From contig CAVROT010000012.1 in NCBI GenBank assembly GCA_963722905.1, positions 1 to 64,000 on the forward strand: a stretch of DNA of 64,000 nucleotides, in the 5' to 3' direction. Below are positions 37,629 to 46,663 of this stretch, in pieces. Below the pieces are notes generated by a model that was not told where the DNA came from, ran no database searches, and saw nothing but the letters and a program-made list of their open reading frames with translations. Position numbers and translations under genes: made by a program. Position 1 is the first letter of the stretch. Each line of letters opens with the position of its first letter. Source of the stretch: CAVROT01 sp963722905 (GTDB lineage: Bacteria > Pseudomonadota > Alphaproteobacteria > Rhodobacterales > Rhodobacteraceae).

Positions 37629-38844
37629 TCTGACCGCGACACGCGGTTTCGACGACGCCCTCACGGGCGAGCAGCGGATTCGCAACTTCAACATCAACTT
37701 CGGCCCGCAGCACCCCGCGGCCCACGGCGTCCTGCGTCTGGTGCTGGAACTCGACGGAGAGATCGTCGAGCGGTGCGACCCCCACATCGGCCTGCTGCAC
37801 CGCGGCACCGAGAAGCTGATGGAAAGCCGCACCTATCTTCAGAACCTGCCGTATTTCGACCGGCTGGACTACGTGGCGCCGATGAACCAGGAGCACGCCT
37901 GGTGCCTCGCCATCGAGCGGCTGACCGGCACCGAGGTTCCGCGCCGCGCCCAGTTGATCCGGGTCCTCTATTGCGAGATCGGGCGCGTCCTGTCGCATCT
38001 GTTGAACGTGACCACGCAGGCGATGGACGTCGGCGCGCTGACCCCGCCGCTGTGGGGGTTCGAAGAGCGCGAGAAGCTGATGATCTTCTACGAACGGGCC
38101 TGCGGCGCACGGCTCCACGCCGCCTACTTCCGCCCCGGCGGGGTGCATCAGGACCTGCCGCCCGACCTCATCGAGGACATCGACGCCTGGGCGCAGACCT
38201 TCCCGTCGGTGCTGGACGACATAAGCGGGCTGCTGACCGAGAATCGCATCTTCAAGCAACGTAATGCCGACATCGGCGTGGTGACGCAGGACGAGGCGCA
38301 GGAGTGGGGCTTTTCCGGCCTGATGGTGCGCGGGTCGGGCATGGCCTGGGACCTGCGCCGCGCGCAGCCCTACGAATGCTACGACGAGTTCGAGTTCCAG
38401 ATCCCCGTCGGCAAGAACGGCGATTGCTACGACCGCTACCTCTGCCGCATGGCCGAGATGCGCGAATCCACCTCGATCATCCGTCAGGCCTGCGCCAAGC
38501 TGCGCGCCGAGCCGGGCCCGGTCATGCACCGCGGCAAGATGGCGCCGCCCAGCCGCAGCGACATGAAGACGTCGATGGAAGCGCTGATCCACCACTTCAA
38601 GCTCTACACCGAGGGCTTCCACGTGCCGGCGGGCGAGATCTACGCCGCCGTCGAGGCGCCGAAGGGCGAGTTCGGCGTCTACTTGGTGGCCGACGGCACC
38701 AACAAGCCCTACCGCGCCAAGCTGCGCGCGCCGGGCTACCTCCACCTCCAGGCGATGGACCACATCTCGAAGGGCCACCAACTGGCCGACGTGAGCGCCA
38801 TCATCGGAACGATGGACGTGGTCTTCGGGGAGATCGACAGGTGA
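37618..38844 (+). CDS. nuoD: NADH dehydrogenase I subunit D
   Basis: A 408-residue 49-kDa-type subunit. The conserved start RNFNINFGPQHPAAHGVLRL is visible, then CDPHIGLLHRGTEKLME, and the quinone-site region VRGSGMAWDLRRAQPYECYD. It forms the quinone-binding module with NuoB. GGGAG lies eight bases before the ATG at 37618. The start overlaps the small 47-residue gene. Downstream is an unusual Cys-repeat protein. Confidence 0.97.
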   Translation: MDGDLTATRGFDDALTGEQRIRNFNINFGPQHPAAHGVLRLVLELDGEIVERCDPHIGLLHRGTEKLMESRTYLQNLPYFDRLDYVAPMNQEHAWCLAIERLTGTEVPRRAQLIRVLYCEIGRVLSHLLNVTTQAMDVGALTPPLWGFEEREKLMIFYERACGARLHAAYFRPGGVHQDLPPDLIEDIDAWAQTFPSVLDDISGLLTENRIFKQRNADIGVVTQDEAQEWGFSGLMVRGSGMAWDLRRAQPYECYDEFEFQIPVGKNGDCYDRYLCRMAEMRESTSIIRQACAKLRAEPGPVMHRGKMAPPSRSDMKTSMEALIHHFKLYTEGFHVPAGEIYAAVEAPKGEFGVYLVADGTNKPYRAKLRAPGYLHLQAMDHISKGHQLADVSAIIGTMDVVFGEIDR

Positions 38845-38911
38845 GTCCTATCGGCCCATCGTTCGGGGAGTCGGTCGGTGCGGGGCGTCACACTGAAAGG
38901 CGTCCGGGCGC

Positions 38912-39394
38912 ATGAAGATGCCAGGATTGTCCGTCGCCATCGCGCTCTTCGCCCACGATGCGGCATTGGCGCAGGACGCCGGCGCCGGCGCCATCGTCAC
39001 CGCTCTGGCCGCGAACGGTTGCTCGGTGGGGCGCGGGGAGGTGGCGCAGGTGCTGGGGCCGCAGGGGTTCGATCCCGAGACGGTTCAGGCGACGCTGGCG
39101 GGGTGGATCGTGGACGGCACGGCCAGCCTCGACGCGCATGACCGGCTGAGTCTGCCGGCCGCCGTCTGCCCGCCGCGGGAACCCGTGCCCAGCCCGCGCG
39201 ACGCCGTGCTGGCCACGTTCCGCGACAACGGTTGCGAACTGACGGCCGCTGGCGGCATCGTCGCCGCTCTGGACGGCACCGGGCTGGACGACGCGCGGTT
39301 GCGCCGCATCGTGGCGCCGCTCTATGCAGCGGGCGACATCACGGTCGAGGGCCGCCGCGCGACGCTGGCGCCCCGGCTGTGCGAGACCGACTGA
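38912..39394 (+). CDS. Secreted Cys-repeat protein inside the nuo operon
   Basis: A 160-residue protein with a signal peptide (KMPGLSVAIALFAHDAALAQ). It then shows two tandem repeats of about 60 residues, at roughly 27-86 and 97-157. Each repeat contains an NGC triplet at its start, a G[FL]D in the middle and a closing Cys (C37/C86 and C108/C157), so two disulfides are possible. The pattern recalls a duplicated winged-helix-like unit. No family known to me. It lies 67 bases after nuoD and 15 before nuoE. If exported, it would act outside the cytosolic arm of complex I. Confidence 0.75.
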   Translation: MKMPGLSVAIALFAHDAALAQDAGAGAIVTALAANGCSVGRGEVAQVLGPQGFDPETVQATLAGWIVDGTASLDAHDRLSLPAAVCPPREPVPSPRDAVLATFRDNGCELTAAGGIVAALDGTGLDDARLRRIVAPLYAAGDITVEGRRATLAPRLCETD

Positions 39395-39409
39395 CACGAA
39401 GGATCCGCC

Positions 39410-40483
39410 ATGCTGCGCCGCCTCCACGCCCACCAGCCCGACAGCTTTGCCTTCACCCCCGCCAATCGGGCGTGGGCCGAAGCGCAGATGACCAAGTATC
39501 CCGAGGGCCGTCAGGCCTCGGCCGTCATCCCGCTGCTCTGGCGCGCGCAGGAGCAGGAGGGCTGGCTGTCGCGCCCCGCCATCGAGGAGGTGGCGCGCAT
39601 GCTCGACATGGCGTCGATCCGGGTGCTGGAGGTGGCGACCTTCTACTTCATGTTCCAGTTGCAGCCCGTCGGCAGCGTCGCCCATGTGCAGGTCTGCGGC
39701 ACCACGTCCTGCATGATCTGCGGCGCCGAGGATCTGGTGGCCCTCTGCCGCGACCGCATCGCCGGGCGGCCCCACCAGCTGAGCGAGGACGGCCGGTTCA
39801 GCTGGGAGGAGGTCGAATGCCTCGGCGCCTGCGCCAACGCGCCGATGGCCCAGATCGGCAAGGACTATTACGAGGACCTGACGGTGGAAAGCCTGGGCGA
39901 GTTGCTGGACCGGTTCGCGGCGGGCGAGGTTCCGGTGCCGGGATCGCAGATCGGCCGATTCTCGTCCGAGCCCGCTGGCGGTGCGACCTCGCTGACCGGC
40001 GACGGCGAACGGCAGGACCACAACGCCAGCGTCGCGCTGGCCGTGGCCCATGGCGACACGGTGCGCCGCATCGACGGGTCCGAGGTGCCGCTGGTCACGC
40101 CCTGGCGCGAGGCCGGCGTCGCGGGGCCCGAGCCCGAGCCGCAGCCCGACGACCTGCTGCCTCCGTCCGGCCTGCCGGACGAGGGCGAGACGCCGGGACC
40201 CAAGCCGACGGAAGGCCAGCCGGTCAGCGAAGAGGGCCTGACGGTCCAGGAATCCGAGGCCGAGAACGCCGCCCGTCCGGACGAGGGCGACGTGGCGCCC
40301 GACGGCCCCTCGGGCGACGCCGCGCGGCCCGTGGCCGGGCATGCGGCCGCCGGCGGCACCGATGCCGCCTCGGCCCCACCGGTGGGCGAGGGGCGCGAAA
40401 GCGGCACCGACGACGGCGCGTCCCCCCTGGCCGAAATGCACGACAGCGAGACCGGGACCAGGGACGGCGACGGAAAGGCATAG
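39410..40483 (+). CDS. nuoE: NADH dehydrogenase I subunit E with long acidic tail
   Basis: A 357-residue NuoE. The [2Fe-2S] ligands are C96 and C101 (VCGTTSC) and C137 and C141 (CLGAC). The enzyme part ends near residue 185. The rest is a long, Pro/Asp/Glu/Gly-rich low-complexity tail. Rhodobacteraceae NuoE proteins often carry a tail that ends in a helix-hairpin-helix-like domain; none is seen here, so the tail looks shortened. nuoF, normally next, is missing: about 90 bases later the convergent Mrp operon ends. Confidence 0.93.
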   Translation: MLRRLHAHQPDSFAFTPANRAWAEAQMTKYPEGRQASAVIPLLWRAQEQEGWLSRPAIEEVARMLDMASIRVLEVATFYFMFQLQPVGSVAHVQVCGTTSCMICGAEDLVALCRDRIAGRPHQLSEDGRFSWEEVECLGACANAPMAQIGKDYYEDLTVESLGELLDRFAAGEVPVPGSQIGRFSSEPAGGATSLTGDGERQDHNASVALAVAHGDTVRRIDGSEVPLVTPWREAGVAGPEPEPQPDDLLPPSGLPDEGETPGPKPTEGQPVSEEGLTVQESEAENAARPDEGDVAPDGPSGDAARPVAGHAAAGGTDAASAPPVGEGRESGTDDGASPLAEMHDSETGTRDGDGKA

Positions 40484-40573
40484 TCCCGTGCATCGGTCCC
40501 GGCGGTTGCGGATGGACCCCTGCGCGACCCTCGGCATGGGCCGCCCATGCGATCGGCCACAGAGGGCGGGCGC

Positions 40574-40996
40574 CTACCCCTCCGGCGCCCTGCGATTGTC
40601 GGACCGGGTCGCGGCGTCCGTCAGGTCGTGCGTGCGGTCCTCGGGCGGATCGTCGTAGCCGGCCCAGCCGAAGTTCCCCGCCGCGGACGGCAGATCCTCG
40701 GGGCGGACGTTGCGGTGCATGTGGGCCTTGGCGATAAAGTTCGCGGTCACCGGGGCGGTAAGGAACAGGAACATGGCGATCAGCACCTCGTGGAACGACA
40801 CGCCCCCGTCGATCCGTGCGAAATGCAGCACCGAGGCCAGCAGCACGCCGCCCACACCCAGCGTCGTCGCCTTCGTGGGCGCATGCAGCCGCTGCATCGC
40901 GTCCTTCAGCCGAACCAGTCCGTAGGACCCCACGACGCCGAAGACGCCGCCCACGACCAGGCACGCGGCCGTCAGGATGTCGAGCGCCAGGGTCAT
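40574..40996 (-). CDS. mnhG: Mrp/Pha Na+(K+)/H+ antiporter subunit G
   Basis: A 140-residue membrane protein with three helices. Typical G-subunit features are FGVVGSYGLVRLKDAMQRLHAPTKATTLG and LTAPVTANFIAKAHMHR. It has a C-terminal soluble tail. The ATG overlaps mnhF's stop (ATGA). It is the last gene of the seven-subunit (six-gene) Mrp cluster. A small stem (GGGCGCC/GGCGCCC, 40568-40590) spans its stop. Confidence 0.92.
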   Translation of the reverse strand: MTLALDILTAACLVVGGVFGVVGSYGLVRLKDAMQRLHAPTKATTLGVGGVLLASVLHFARIDGGVSFHEVLIAMFLFLTAPVTANFIAKAHMHRNVRPEDLPSAAGNFGWAGYDDPPEDRTHDLTDAATRSDNRRAPEG

Positions 40997-41265
40997 TCGA
41001 TGATGTCCCCCCGCAGCACGAAGCGGCAGTAGGCCACGGTCGAGATGAAGCCGACCATGGCGATCAGGATCGACACCTCGAAATAGACCTGCGTGCCCTG
41101 CTGGATCCCGTAGAGGACGATCAGCGCGATGGCGTTGATGACCATGGTGTCGAGGGCGAGGATCCGGTCGCTCACTCCGGGGGACCTCACGATACGCCAG
41201 AGGCAGAGAACAAGGCCCGTGCCGAAGCAGGCGAAGGCGAACCAGAGGGCATATGTGACGATCAT
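40993..41265 (-). CDS. mnhF: Mrp/Pha antiporter subunit F
   Basis: A 90-residue, three-helix subunit. The conserved motif CLWRIVRSPGVSDRILALDT and a late YFEVSILIAMVGFISTVAYC helix match MnhF/PhaF. The longer frame upstream is a shadow of the neighbouring mnh genes. It overlaps mnhE (ATGA, 41262-41265) and mnhG. Confidence 0.93.
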   Translation of the reverse strand: MIVTYALWFAFACFGTGLVLCLWRIVRSPGVSDRILALDTMVINAIALIVLYGIQQGTQVYFEVSILIAMVGFISTVAYCRFVLRGDIIE

Positions 41266-41753
41266 GGGAAGATCCTCAGCAGGCGTTTCTCGTAGCGGGT
41301 CTTGATCTCGTCCCGGACGGCGTCGAGGTCGTCGACGTCGAGGCAATGCACCAGCAGACTGCGCCCGTCCGCGCAGAGCATGGCCGAGACCGTGCCGGGG
41401 GTGAGAGTGATGGTGCCGGCCAGCAGGGTGATCGCCTCTGGCGCTGTGACCTCCAGCGGGATGGACACCCAGGCGCTGCGAATCCTGTCGGTGGGCCTGA
41501 AGAGGACGATGCGCGCGACTGCTATGTTGGCGACGACGATGTCCCACAGGACGATCATGCAATAGCCCACCAGCGCCAGAGGTCGGCGCAGCCGTGGCCG
41601 CCCCGGCCAGTAGGGCGCGGTGAGGATCGGTATGATCAGCCCCAGCACCGCCCCCAGCAGGACGTTGCCCGGCGTCACCTTGTTGACCAGCAACAGCCAG
41701 ATGCCTGTCATCGTGAGGGTCAGGAAGGGATGCGGCAGCAGGCGGCGTATCAT
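41262..41753 (-). CDS. mnhE: Mrp/Pha antiporter subunit E
   Basis: A 163-residue subunit with two or three N-terminal helices (LTMTGIWLLLVNKVTPGNVLLGAVLG) and a cytosolic C-terminal domain containing EAITLLAGTITLTPGTVSA, the conserved MnhE signature. It starts three bases after mnhD and overlaps mnhF. Confidence 0.93.
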   Translation of the reverse strand: MIRRLLPHPFLTLTMTGIWLLLVNKVTPGNVLLGAVLGLIIPILTAPYWPGRPRLRRPLALVGYCMIVLWDIVVANIAVARIVLFRPTDRIRSAWVSIPLEVTAPEAITLLAGTITLTPGTVSAMLCADGRSLLVHCLDVDDLDAVRDEIKTRYEKRLLRIFP

Positions 41754-41756
41754 CGG

Positions 41757-43295
41757 CTACTCCTCTACCGTCGCAGGCGGCGATCCCAGCACCGCGGATA
41801 CGTAGGCGTCCACGTCGTGCAGCTGCGCCGACGCCGCCTCGGCGTAGGTCAAGGCCGGACCCGCCATCGCCGATAGAGCCAGCAGCGCCGCGCACACGCC
41901 CCCGACCGAGACGAAAGCAAGGGCCGGCGACGGCGCATCGGAGCCCTCTGTCGGCAAGGTCGCTCCCGTCTCGCAGGGCTTCCAGAACAGCACGCTTCCG
42001 GCCCGCGCGAAACCCACCACCTGCAGCAGCGATCCCGCCAGGATGACCGCCCAGACCGCGACCACCCAGGCACCGCCGCGCGCCGCGTCGAGGATCAGAA
42101 GCTTGCCCAGGAAGCCCGACAGCGGCGGCAGGCCGGCCAGCGCCACCGTCGCGGCGAACCACAGCGCCGAGATCAGCCCCACCGCTCCGATCGCCGGGCC
42201 GGGGCGCAGCAGGTCGCCCGCCATCCCGCGCCGGGACAGGACGAGGTCGGCGACGAGAAACAGCGCCGCCGCGGCCAGCGTCGAGTGGACGATGTAGTAA
42301 AGCGCCGCGGCCGTCGCCTCCGGCGTCGGGATGGCCACGGCGATCATCAGCGTCCCCATCGAGGCCAGCACCGCGAAGGAGGCGACCGTCATGATGCTCC
42401 GCGCGCCCAGAACGCCGACGGCACCGATGGCCAGCGTGACCAGCGCGCCGGGCAGCAGCCAGTCGGCGTAGAGCGTCCCGGTCGCCGCGGCATCCGGTCC
42501 GAACACCGTCGTGGCGAAGCGCAGGATCGCATAGGCGCCGACCTTGGTCATGATCGCGAAGAGCGCCGCGACGGGCGGCGCGGCGTTCGAGTAGGCGCCG
42601 GGCAGCCAGAACTGTACCGGAAAGAGTGCTGCCTTCACCGCGAAGACCATCAGCAGCAGGATCGCCGCCGTGCGCAGCAGGGCCGCGTCCTCCAACGGCA
42701 TCTCGCGCGCGATACGGGCGAGGTCGGCCATGTTCAGCGTGCCCGTCGCCGCATAGAGCGTGCCAAGCGCGAAGAGGAACAGGGTGGATCCCGCGAGGTT
42801 CATTACCACGTATTGAAGCCCCGCGCGCATGCGGACGGCGCCGCCCCCGTGGATCATCAGGCCGTAGGACGCGATCAGCAGCACTTCGAAGAAGACGAAC
42901 AGGTTGAAGGCGTCGCCGGTCAGGAACGCGCCGCAGACGCCCATCAGCAGGAACTGCATCAGCGGGTGGAAGTGCCGCCCGCGCGCGTCCCAGCCGGACC
43001 CGATGGCGTAGAGGACGACCGCCAGCGCCAGCACCGCCGTCAGCAGCACCATCATTGCCGACAGGCGGTCCAGGACCAGGACGATGCCGAAGGGTGCCGG
43101 CCAGTCCCCCAGCTCGTAGACCGCGATGCCGCCCTGCCCCGCCGACACGGCGAGGGTCAACGCGATCCCCAACATCCCCAGTACACCCGCGACCGAGAAG
43201 ACGCGCGTCAGCACGATGTCGTGGCGCATGGCGAAGGCCATGACCGGCGCCAGCAGCGCCGGCAGCAGAACGGGGGCGATCAGCAGGTGGTTCAC
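41757..43295 (-). CDS. mnhD: Mrp/Pha antiporter subunit D (NuoN/NuoM-like)
   Basis: A 512-residue proton-conducting-type membrane protein of the antiporter/complex I family with about 14 helices. Key charged helix elements are visible, for example FVFFEVLLIASYGLMIHGG (Glu) and FAVKAALFPVQFWLPGAYSNA (Lys). It belongs with MnhA in cation/proton exchange. Overlaps mnhC by four bases. Cleanly conserved. Confidence 0.95.
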   Translation of the reverse strand: MNHLLIAPVLLPALLAPVMAFAMRHDIVLTRVFSVAGVLGMLGIALTLAVSAGQGGIAVYELGDWPAPFGIVLVLDRLSAMMVLLTAVLALAVVLYAIGSGWDARGRHFHPLMQFLLMGVCGAFLTGDAFNLFVFFEVLLIASYGLMIHGGGAVRMRAGLQYVVMNLAGSTLFLFALGTLYAATGTLNMADLARIAREMPLEDAALLRTAAILLLMVFAVKAALFPVQFWLPGAYSNAAPPVAALFAIMTKVGAYAILRFATTVFGPDAAATGTLYADWLLPGALVTLAIGAVGVLGARSIMTVASFAVLASMGTLMIAVAIPTPEATAAALYYIVHSTLAAAALFLVADLVLSRRGMAGDLLRPGPAIGAVGLISALWFAATVALAGLPPLSGFLGKLLILDAARGGAWVVAVWAVILAGSLLQVVGFARAGSVLFWKPCETGATLPTEGSDAPSPALAFVSVGGVCAALLALSAMAGPALTYAEAASAQLHDVDAYVSAVLGSPPATVEE

Positions 43296-43660
43296 CGGCG
43301 CTCGCTCCCGCCGCCCAGACCGTCTTCGGCCTCGTCGCCGTCCGCGATGTCGATCCGGTCGGTTCCCGATTCCAGGAAGGCGCCCAGCGCAATCATCACC
43401 ACCACCGCCGTCATCCCGAACGAGATGACGATCGCCGTGAGCACGAGTGCCTGCGGCAGCGGATCGGAGTAGTCCTTCAGGCCGGACGCATAGATGGGGG
43501 GCGCCCCGGTCGTCAGCCCTCCGGTCGCGAAAAGAAAGACGTTGACCGCATAGCTCAGCATCGCGGTCCCGAGGATCACCGCGAAGGCGCGCAGCCGCAG
43601 GATCAGGTAGACGCCGGCGGCGGTCAGCGCGCCCACGGCGGTGGCGACGAGAAACTCCAT
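43292..43660 (-). CDS. mnhC: Mrp/Pha antiporter subunit C (NuoK-like)
   Basis: A 122-residue, three-helix subunit homologous to NuoK: MEFLVATAVGALTAAGVYLIL, then GTAMLSYAVNVFLFATGG, and PQALVLTAIVISFGMTAVV with the conserved Thr-Ala-Ile-Val segment. It overlaps mnhD by four bases and begins one base after mnhAB. Confidence 0.95.
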   Translation of the reverse strand: MEFLVATAVGALTAAGVYLILRLRAFAVILGTAMLSYAVNVFLFATGGLTTGAPPIYASGLKDYSDPLPQALVLTAIVISFGMTAVVVMIALGAFLESGTDRIDIADGDEAEDGLGGGSERR

Positions 43661-43661
43661 C

Positions 43662-46568
43662 TCAGCCTTCCGTCCGCGCGCTGCGGCCCGACGGGTCGTA
43701 GTCCATCGGACCTTCGTTCTGCTGACCGCCCGCGCGGCGGGCGATCCGGCTGAGGCTGTAGAGCATCAGCATCACCGCGCCGAGCACCGTCAGGAAGACG
43801 CCCGCGTCGAAGATCAGGGCCGTCGCAAGCTCGAACTCCTCGACCGGATAGAACTGGAAATAGCCGTAGGCCGAGGTGAGGAACGGCATGCCGTTCAGCA
43901 GCGCTCCTGCCCCGCCCAGTCCTGCGATCACGACGCCGAGGCCGATCAGGGTGTGATACTCGACCCGCTGGCGGTCTTCGGTCCAGGCGAACCCGCTGGC
44001 CATGTACTGCATCAGCAGCGCGATGGCGACAATGAGGCCGGCCACGAACCCGCCGCCGGGCTGATTGTGGCCGCGCAGGAAGATGTAGACGCCCACCATG
44101 ATGGCAACCGGCAGCATCAGCCGCGTGACCACCACCATCATCATCGGATGCCGGTCCCGCGTTCGGTCCTGCGCGAATACCCAGTTGCGCAGCTTGGCCG
44201 AGGCGGGGCCGGCCAGCAGCGCGTCCATCAGCGCGTAGATGGTGAGGCCGGCGATCCCCAGCACGATGATCTCGCCGTAGGTGTCGAAGCCGCGGAAATC
44301 CACCAGGATGACGTTGACGACGTTGGTGCCGCCGCCGCCGGACTTGGCGTTGGCGATATGGTAGTCGCTGATGCTGTCCACCGGTCGCCGCATGAAGGCG
44401 AAGGACAGCGCGGCCACGGCGGCGCCCGATGCCAGCGCTATGGCGCCGTGAACGACGCGACGCATCGTGGCGAGCTCGACGGGCGTCGTCTTGGGCATGA
44501 AGTGCAGCGCCAGCAGCAGCAGCATGATCGTCACGGTCTCGACAGATATCTGGGTGAGCGCGAGGTCCGGCGCCGACAGGTAGACGAAACCGACGGAGAC
44601 CATCAGCCCGATGATCGAGATCACCACCAGCGCGAGGAACCGCTGATGGTGGAACACGACGACGGCCGCGGTCGCCACGATCAGCAGCAGCCAGCCGGCC
44701 CAGGCGACCGGCGGCACCGGCAGCAGCGGCGCGACAGCGCCTCCCAGCCCGCCACCCGTGAACGCGGCCAGCCCCAGGGCCAGCGTCGCCACCACGAAGA
44801 TGCCGAGGAACCGCGTGATCGACTGGTCGTGCGAGGCCGACGTCGCGCGCGCCGCCAGTCCGGCGATGCCGGCGACCAGCGCGTCGAAGATCGTCTTCGC
44901 CTCGGGACGCGGGGCGGCGTTCCACGCCCGGTCAAGCGGCCGGTGCAGCACGACCAGCAGGGTGCCGCCAGCGACGGCCACGACGCTCAGCCACAAAGCC
45001 GGCGTGATCCCGTGCCAGAGCTTCAGCGAATAATAGGGCAGCTCGCCCCCCGTGACGGCGGCCGACGCCGCGGCCACGATGGGGCCGGCGACGACCGCCG
45101 GGGCCAGTCCGATGGCGACCACCAGAGCCGTCAGGATCGCGGGGGCCAGCCAGAGGCCGACGCCCGGATCGTGCGGCGCGTGGGGATAGTCGGCGCGGAC
45201 CGGCCCGCCGAAGGTATGGAACGCGAAGCGCAGCGAATAGGCCACCGACAGCAGCGCGCCGAGGCACGCCAGCGCCGGCAGCAGCCAGTCGTTGCCGCCC
45301 AGCGGCGTGTGCACCGCTTCCTCCAGCATCATCTCCTTGCTGATGAACCCGTTCAGCGGCGGAATTCCCGCCATCGACAGCGCGGCGATGGTGGCGACGG
45401 TCGCGGTCAGCGGCATGAGCCGCGCGAGCCCTCCCAGCCTCTTGATGTCGCGGGTGTGCAGGGCATGGTCCACGATGCCCGCCGACATGAAGAGCGCGGC
45501 CTTGAACGTCACGTGGTTGACGATGTGGAACACCGCCACCACCGCCGCGGCCTGCGTGCCGAAGCCCAGCAGCATGGTGATCAGCCCCAGCTGCGACACG
45601 GTCGAGAACGCCAGCAGCGCCTTCAGGTCGTCCTTGAAGAGTGCGATCAGAGCGCCGAGGATCATTGTGGTCAGCCCGGTCAGCGTGACGATCCAGAACC
45701 ACGCGTCCGTCCCCGCCAGCACCGGCCAGAGCCGCGCCAGCAAGAAGATACCGGCCTTCACCATGGTGGCCGAATGCAGATAGGCCGACACCGGCGTCGG
45801 CGCCGCCATCGCGTGCGGCAGCCAGAAGTGGAACGGGAACTGCGCCGACTTGGTGAAGCACCCCAGCAGGATCAGCAGCAGCGCCGGCAGGTAGAGCGGC
45901 GAGGCCTGGATCGCGTCCTTCGACGCCAGGATGTCGCCAAGCGAGTAGCTGCCCGCGATCTGCCCCAGCAGCAGCATTCCCCCGATCAGCGCCAGCCCGC
46001 CCATGCCCGTGACGGCCAGCGCCATCCGCGCACCCTGCCGGCCCTCGGGCAGATGGCGCCAGTAGCCGATCAGCAGGAAGGACGACAGCGACGTCAGCTC
46101 CCAGAAGACCAGCAGCAGCAGGACGTTGTCGCTGAGCACGATGCCCAGCATCGCGCCCTGGAACAGCATCAGATAGGTCAGGAACTGGCCCATCGGATCG
46201 TCGCCGCTGAGGTAGTAGCGCGCGTAGAGGATGATCAGCAGGCCGATCCCCAGGATCATCACCGCAAAAAGCAGCGCCAGCCCGTCCAGCCGGAACGCCG
46301 CGTCGAGGCCCAGCTGCGGCAGCCACTCGATGCGGGCGGTCAGAACCTCGCCGCGCATCACACCGGGCGCCCGGATCAGCACCATCACCAGCGCCAGAAG
46401 GGTGGCGGCCGCTGCGGACACGGCGCAGGCGGTCCGCCCGGCGCGGATCATGAGCCCGGGCAGCAGGGCGCCCAGGAACGGAAGTGCCGCGATCAGCGGA
46501 AGAAGCGCATCGCCGGTCGAGACGAACTCGACAAGGGTCACGGCCTGCGTCTCTGCTGCGGTCGCCAT
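43662..46568 (-). CDS. mnhA: Fused Mrp/Pha antiporter subunit A/B
   Basis: A 968-residue fusion. The MnhA/NuoL-like part contains VFWELTSLSSFLLIGYW (Glu) and KSAQFPFHFWLPHAMAAPTPVSA (Lys), and then an extra C-terminal MnhA region. The final part from about residue 800 (LRNWVFAQDRTRDRHP; RGHNQPGGGFVAGLIVAIA) is MnhB. In many bacteria these are two genes; in Rhizobia and Rhodobacteraceae the A/B fusion is common. It leads the operon. Related to complex I, it may carry out Na+ or K+/H+ exchange for pH and salt homeostasis. It lies 95 bases after nagA. Confidence 0.95.
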   Translation of the reverse strand: MATAAETQAVTLVEFVSTGDALLPLIAALPFLGALLPGLMIRAGRTACAVSAAAATLLALVMVLIRAPGVMRGEVLTARIEWLPQLGLDAAFRLDGLALLFAVMILGIGLLIILYARYYLSGDDPMGQFLTYLMLFQGAMLGIVLSDNVLLLLVFWELTSLSSFLLIGYWRHLPEGRQGARMALAVTGMGGLALIGGMLLLGQIAGSYSLGDILASKDAIQASPLYLPALLLILLGCFTKSAQFPFHFWLPHAMAAPTPVSAYLHSATMVKAGIFLLARLWPVLAGTDAWFWIVTLTGLTTMILGALIALFKDDLKALLAFSTVSQLGLITMLLGFGTQAAAVVAVFHIVNHVTFKAALFMSAGIVDHALHTRDIKRLGGLARLMPLTATVATIAALSMAGIPPLNGFISKEMMLEEAVHTPLGGNDWLLPALACLGALLSVAYSLRFAFHTFGGPVRADYPHAPHDPGVGLWLAPAILTALVVAIGLAPAVVAGPIVAAASAAVTGGELPYYSLKLWHGITPALWLSVVAVAGGTLLVVLHRPLDRAWNAAPRPEAKTIFDALVAGIAGLAARATSASHDQSITRFLGIFVVATLALGLAAFTGGGLGGAVAPLLPVPPVAWAGWLLLIVATAAVVVFHHQRFLALVVISIIGLMVSVGFVYLSAPDLALTQISVETVTIMLLLLALHFMPKTTPVELATMRRVVHGAIALASGAAVAALSFAFMRRPVDSISDYHIANAKSGGGGTNVVNVILVDFRGFDTYGEIIVLGIAGLTIYALMDALLAGPASAKLRNWVFAQDRTRDRHPMMMVVVTRLMLPVAIMVGVYIFLRGHNQPGGGFVAGLIVAIALLMQYMASGFAWTEDRQRVEYHTLIGLGVVIAGLGGAGALLNGMPFLTSAYGYFQFYPVEEFELATALIFDAGVFLTVLGAVMLMLYSLSRIARRAGGQQNEGPMDYDPSGRSARTEG

Positions 46569-46663
46569 CGGGCCTCGTCGGGTGGTGGTCGCGGACTTCC
46601 CGACGGTCTAGCGCGTGACGGACCGCTTCACCATGCCCCGGGGGCGGTTTTCCGGCATGGATG

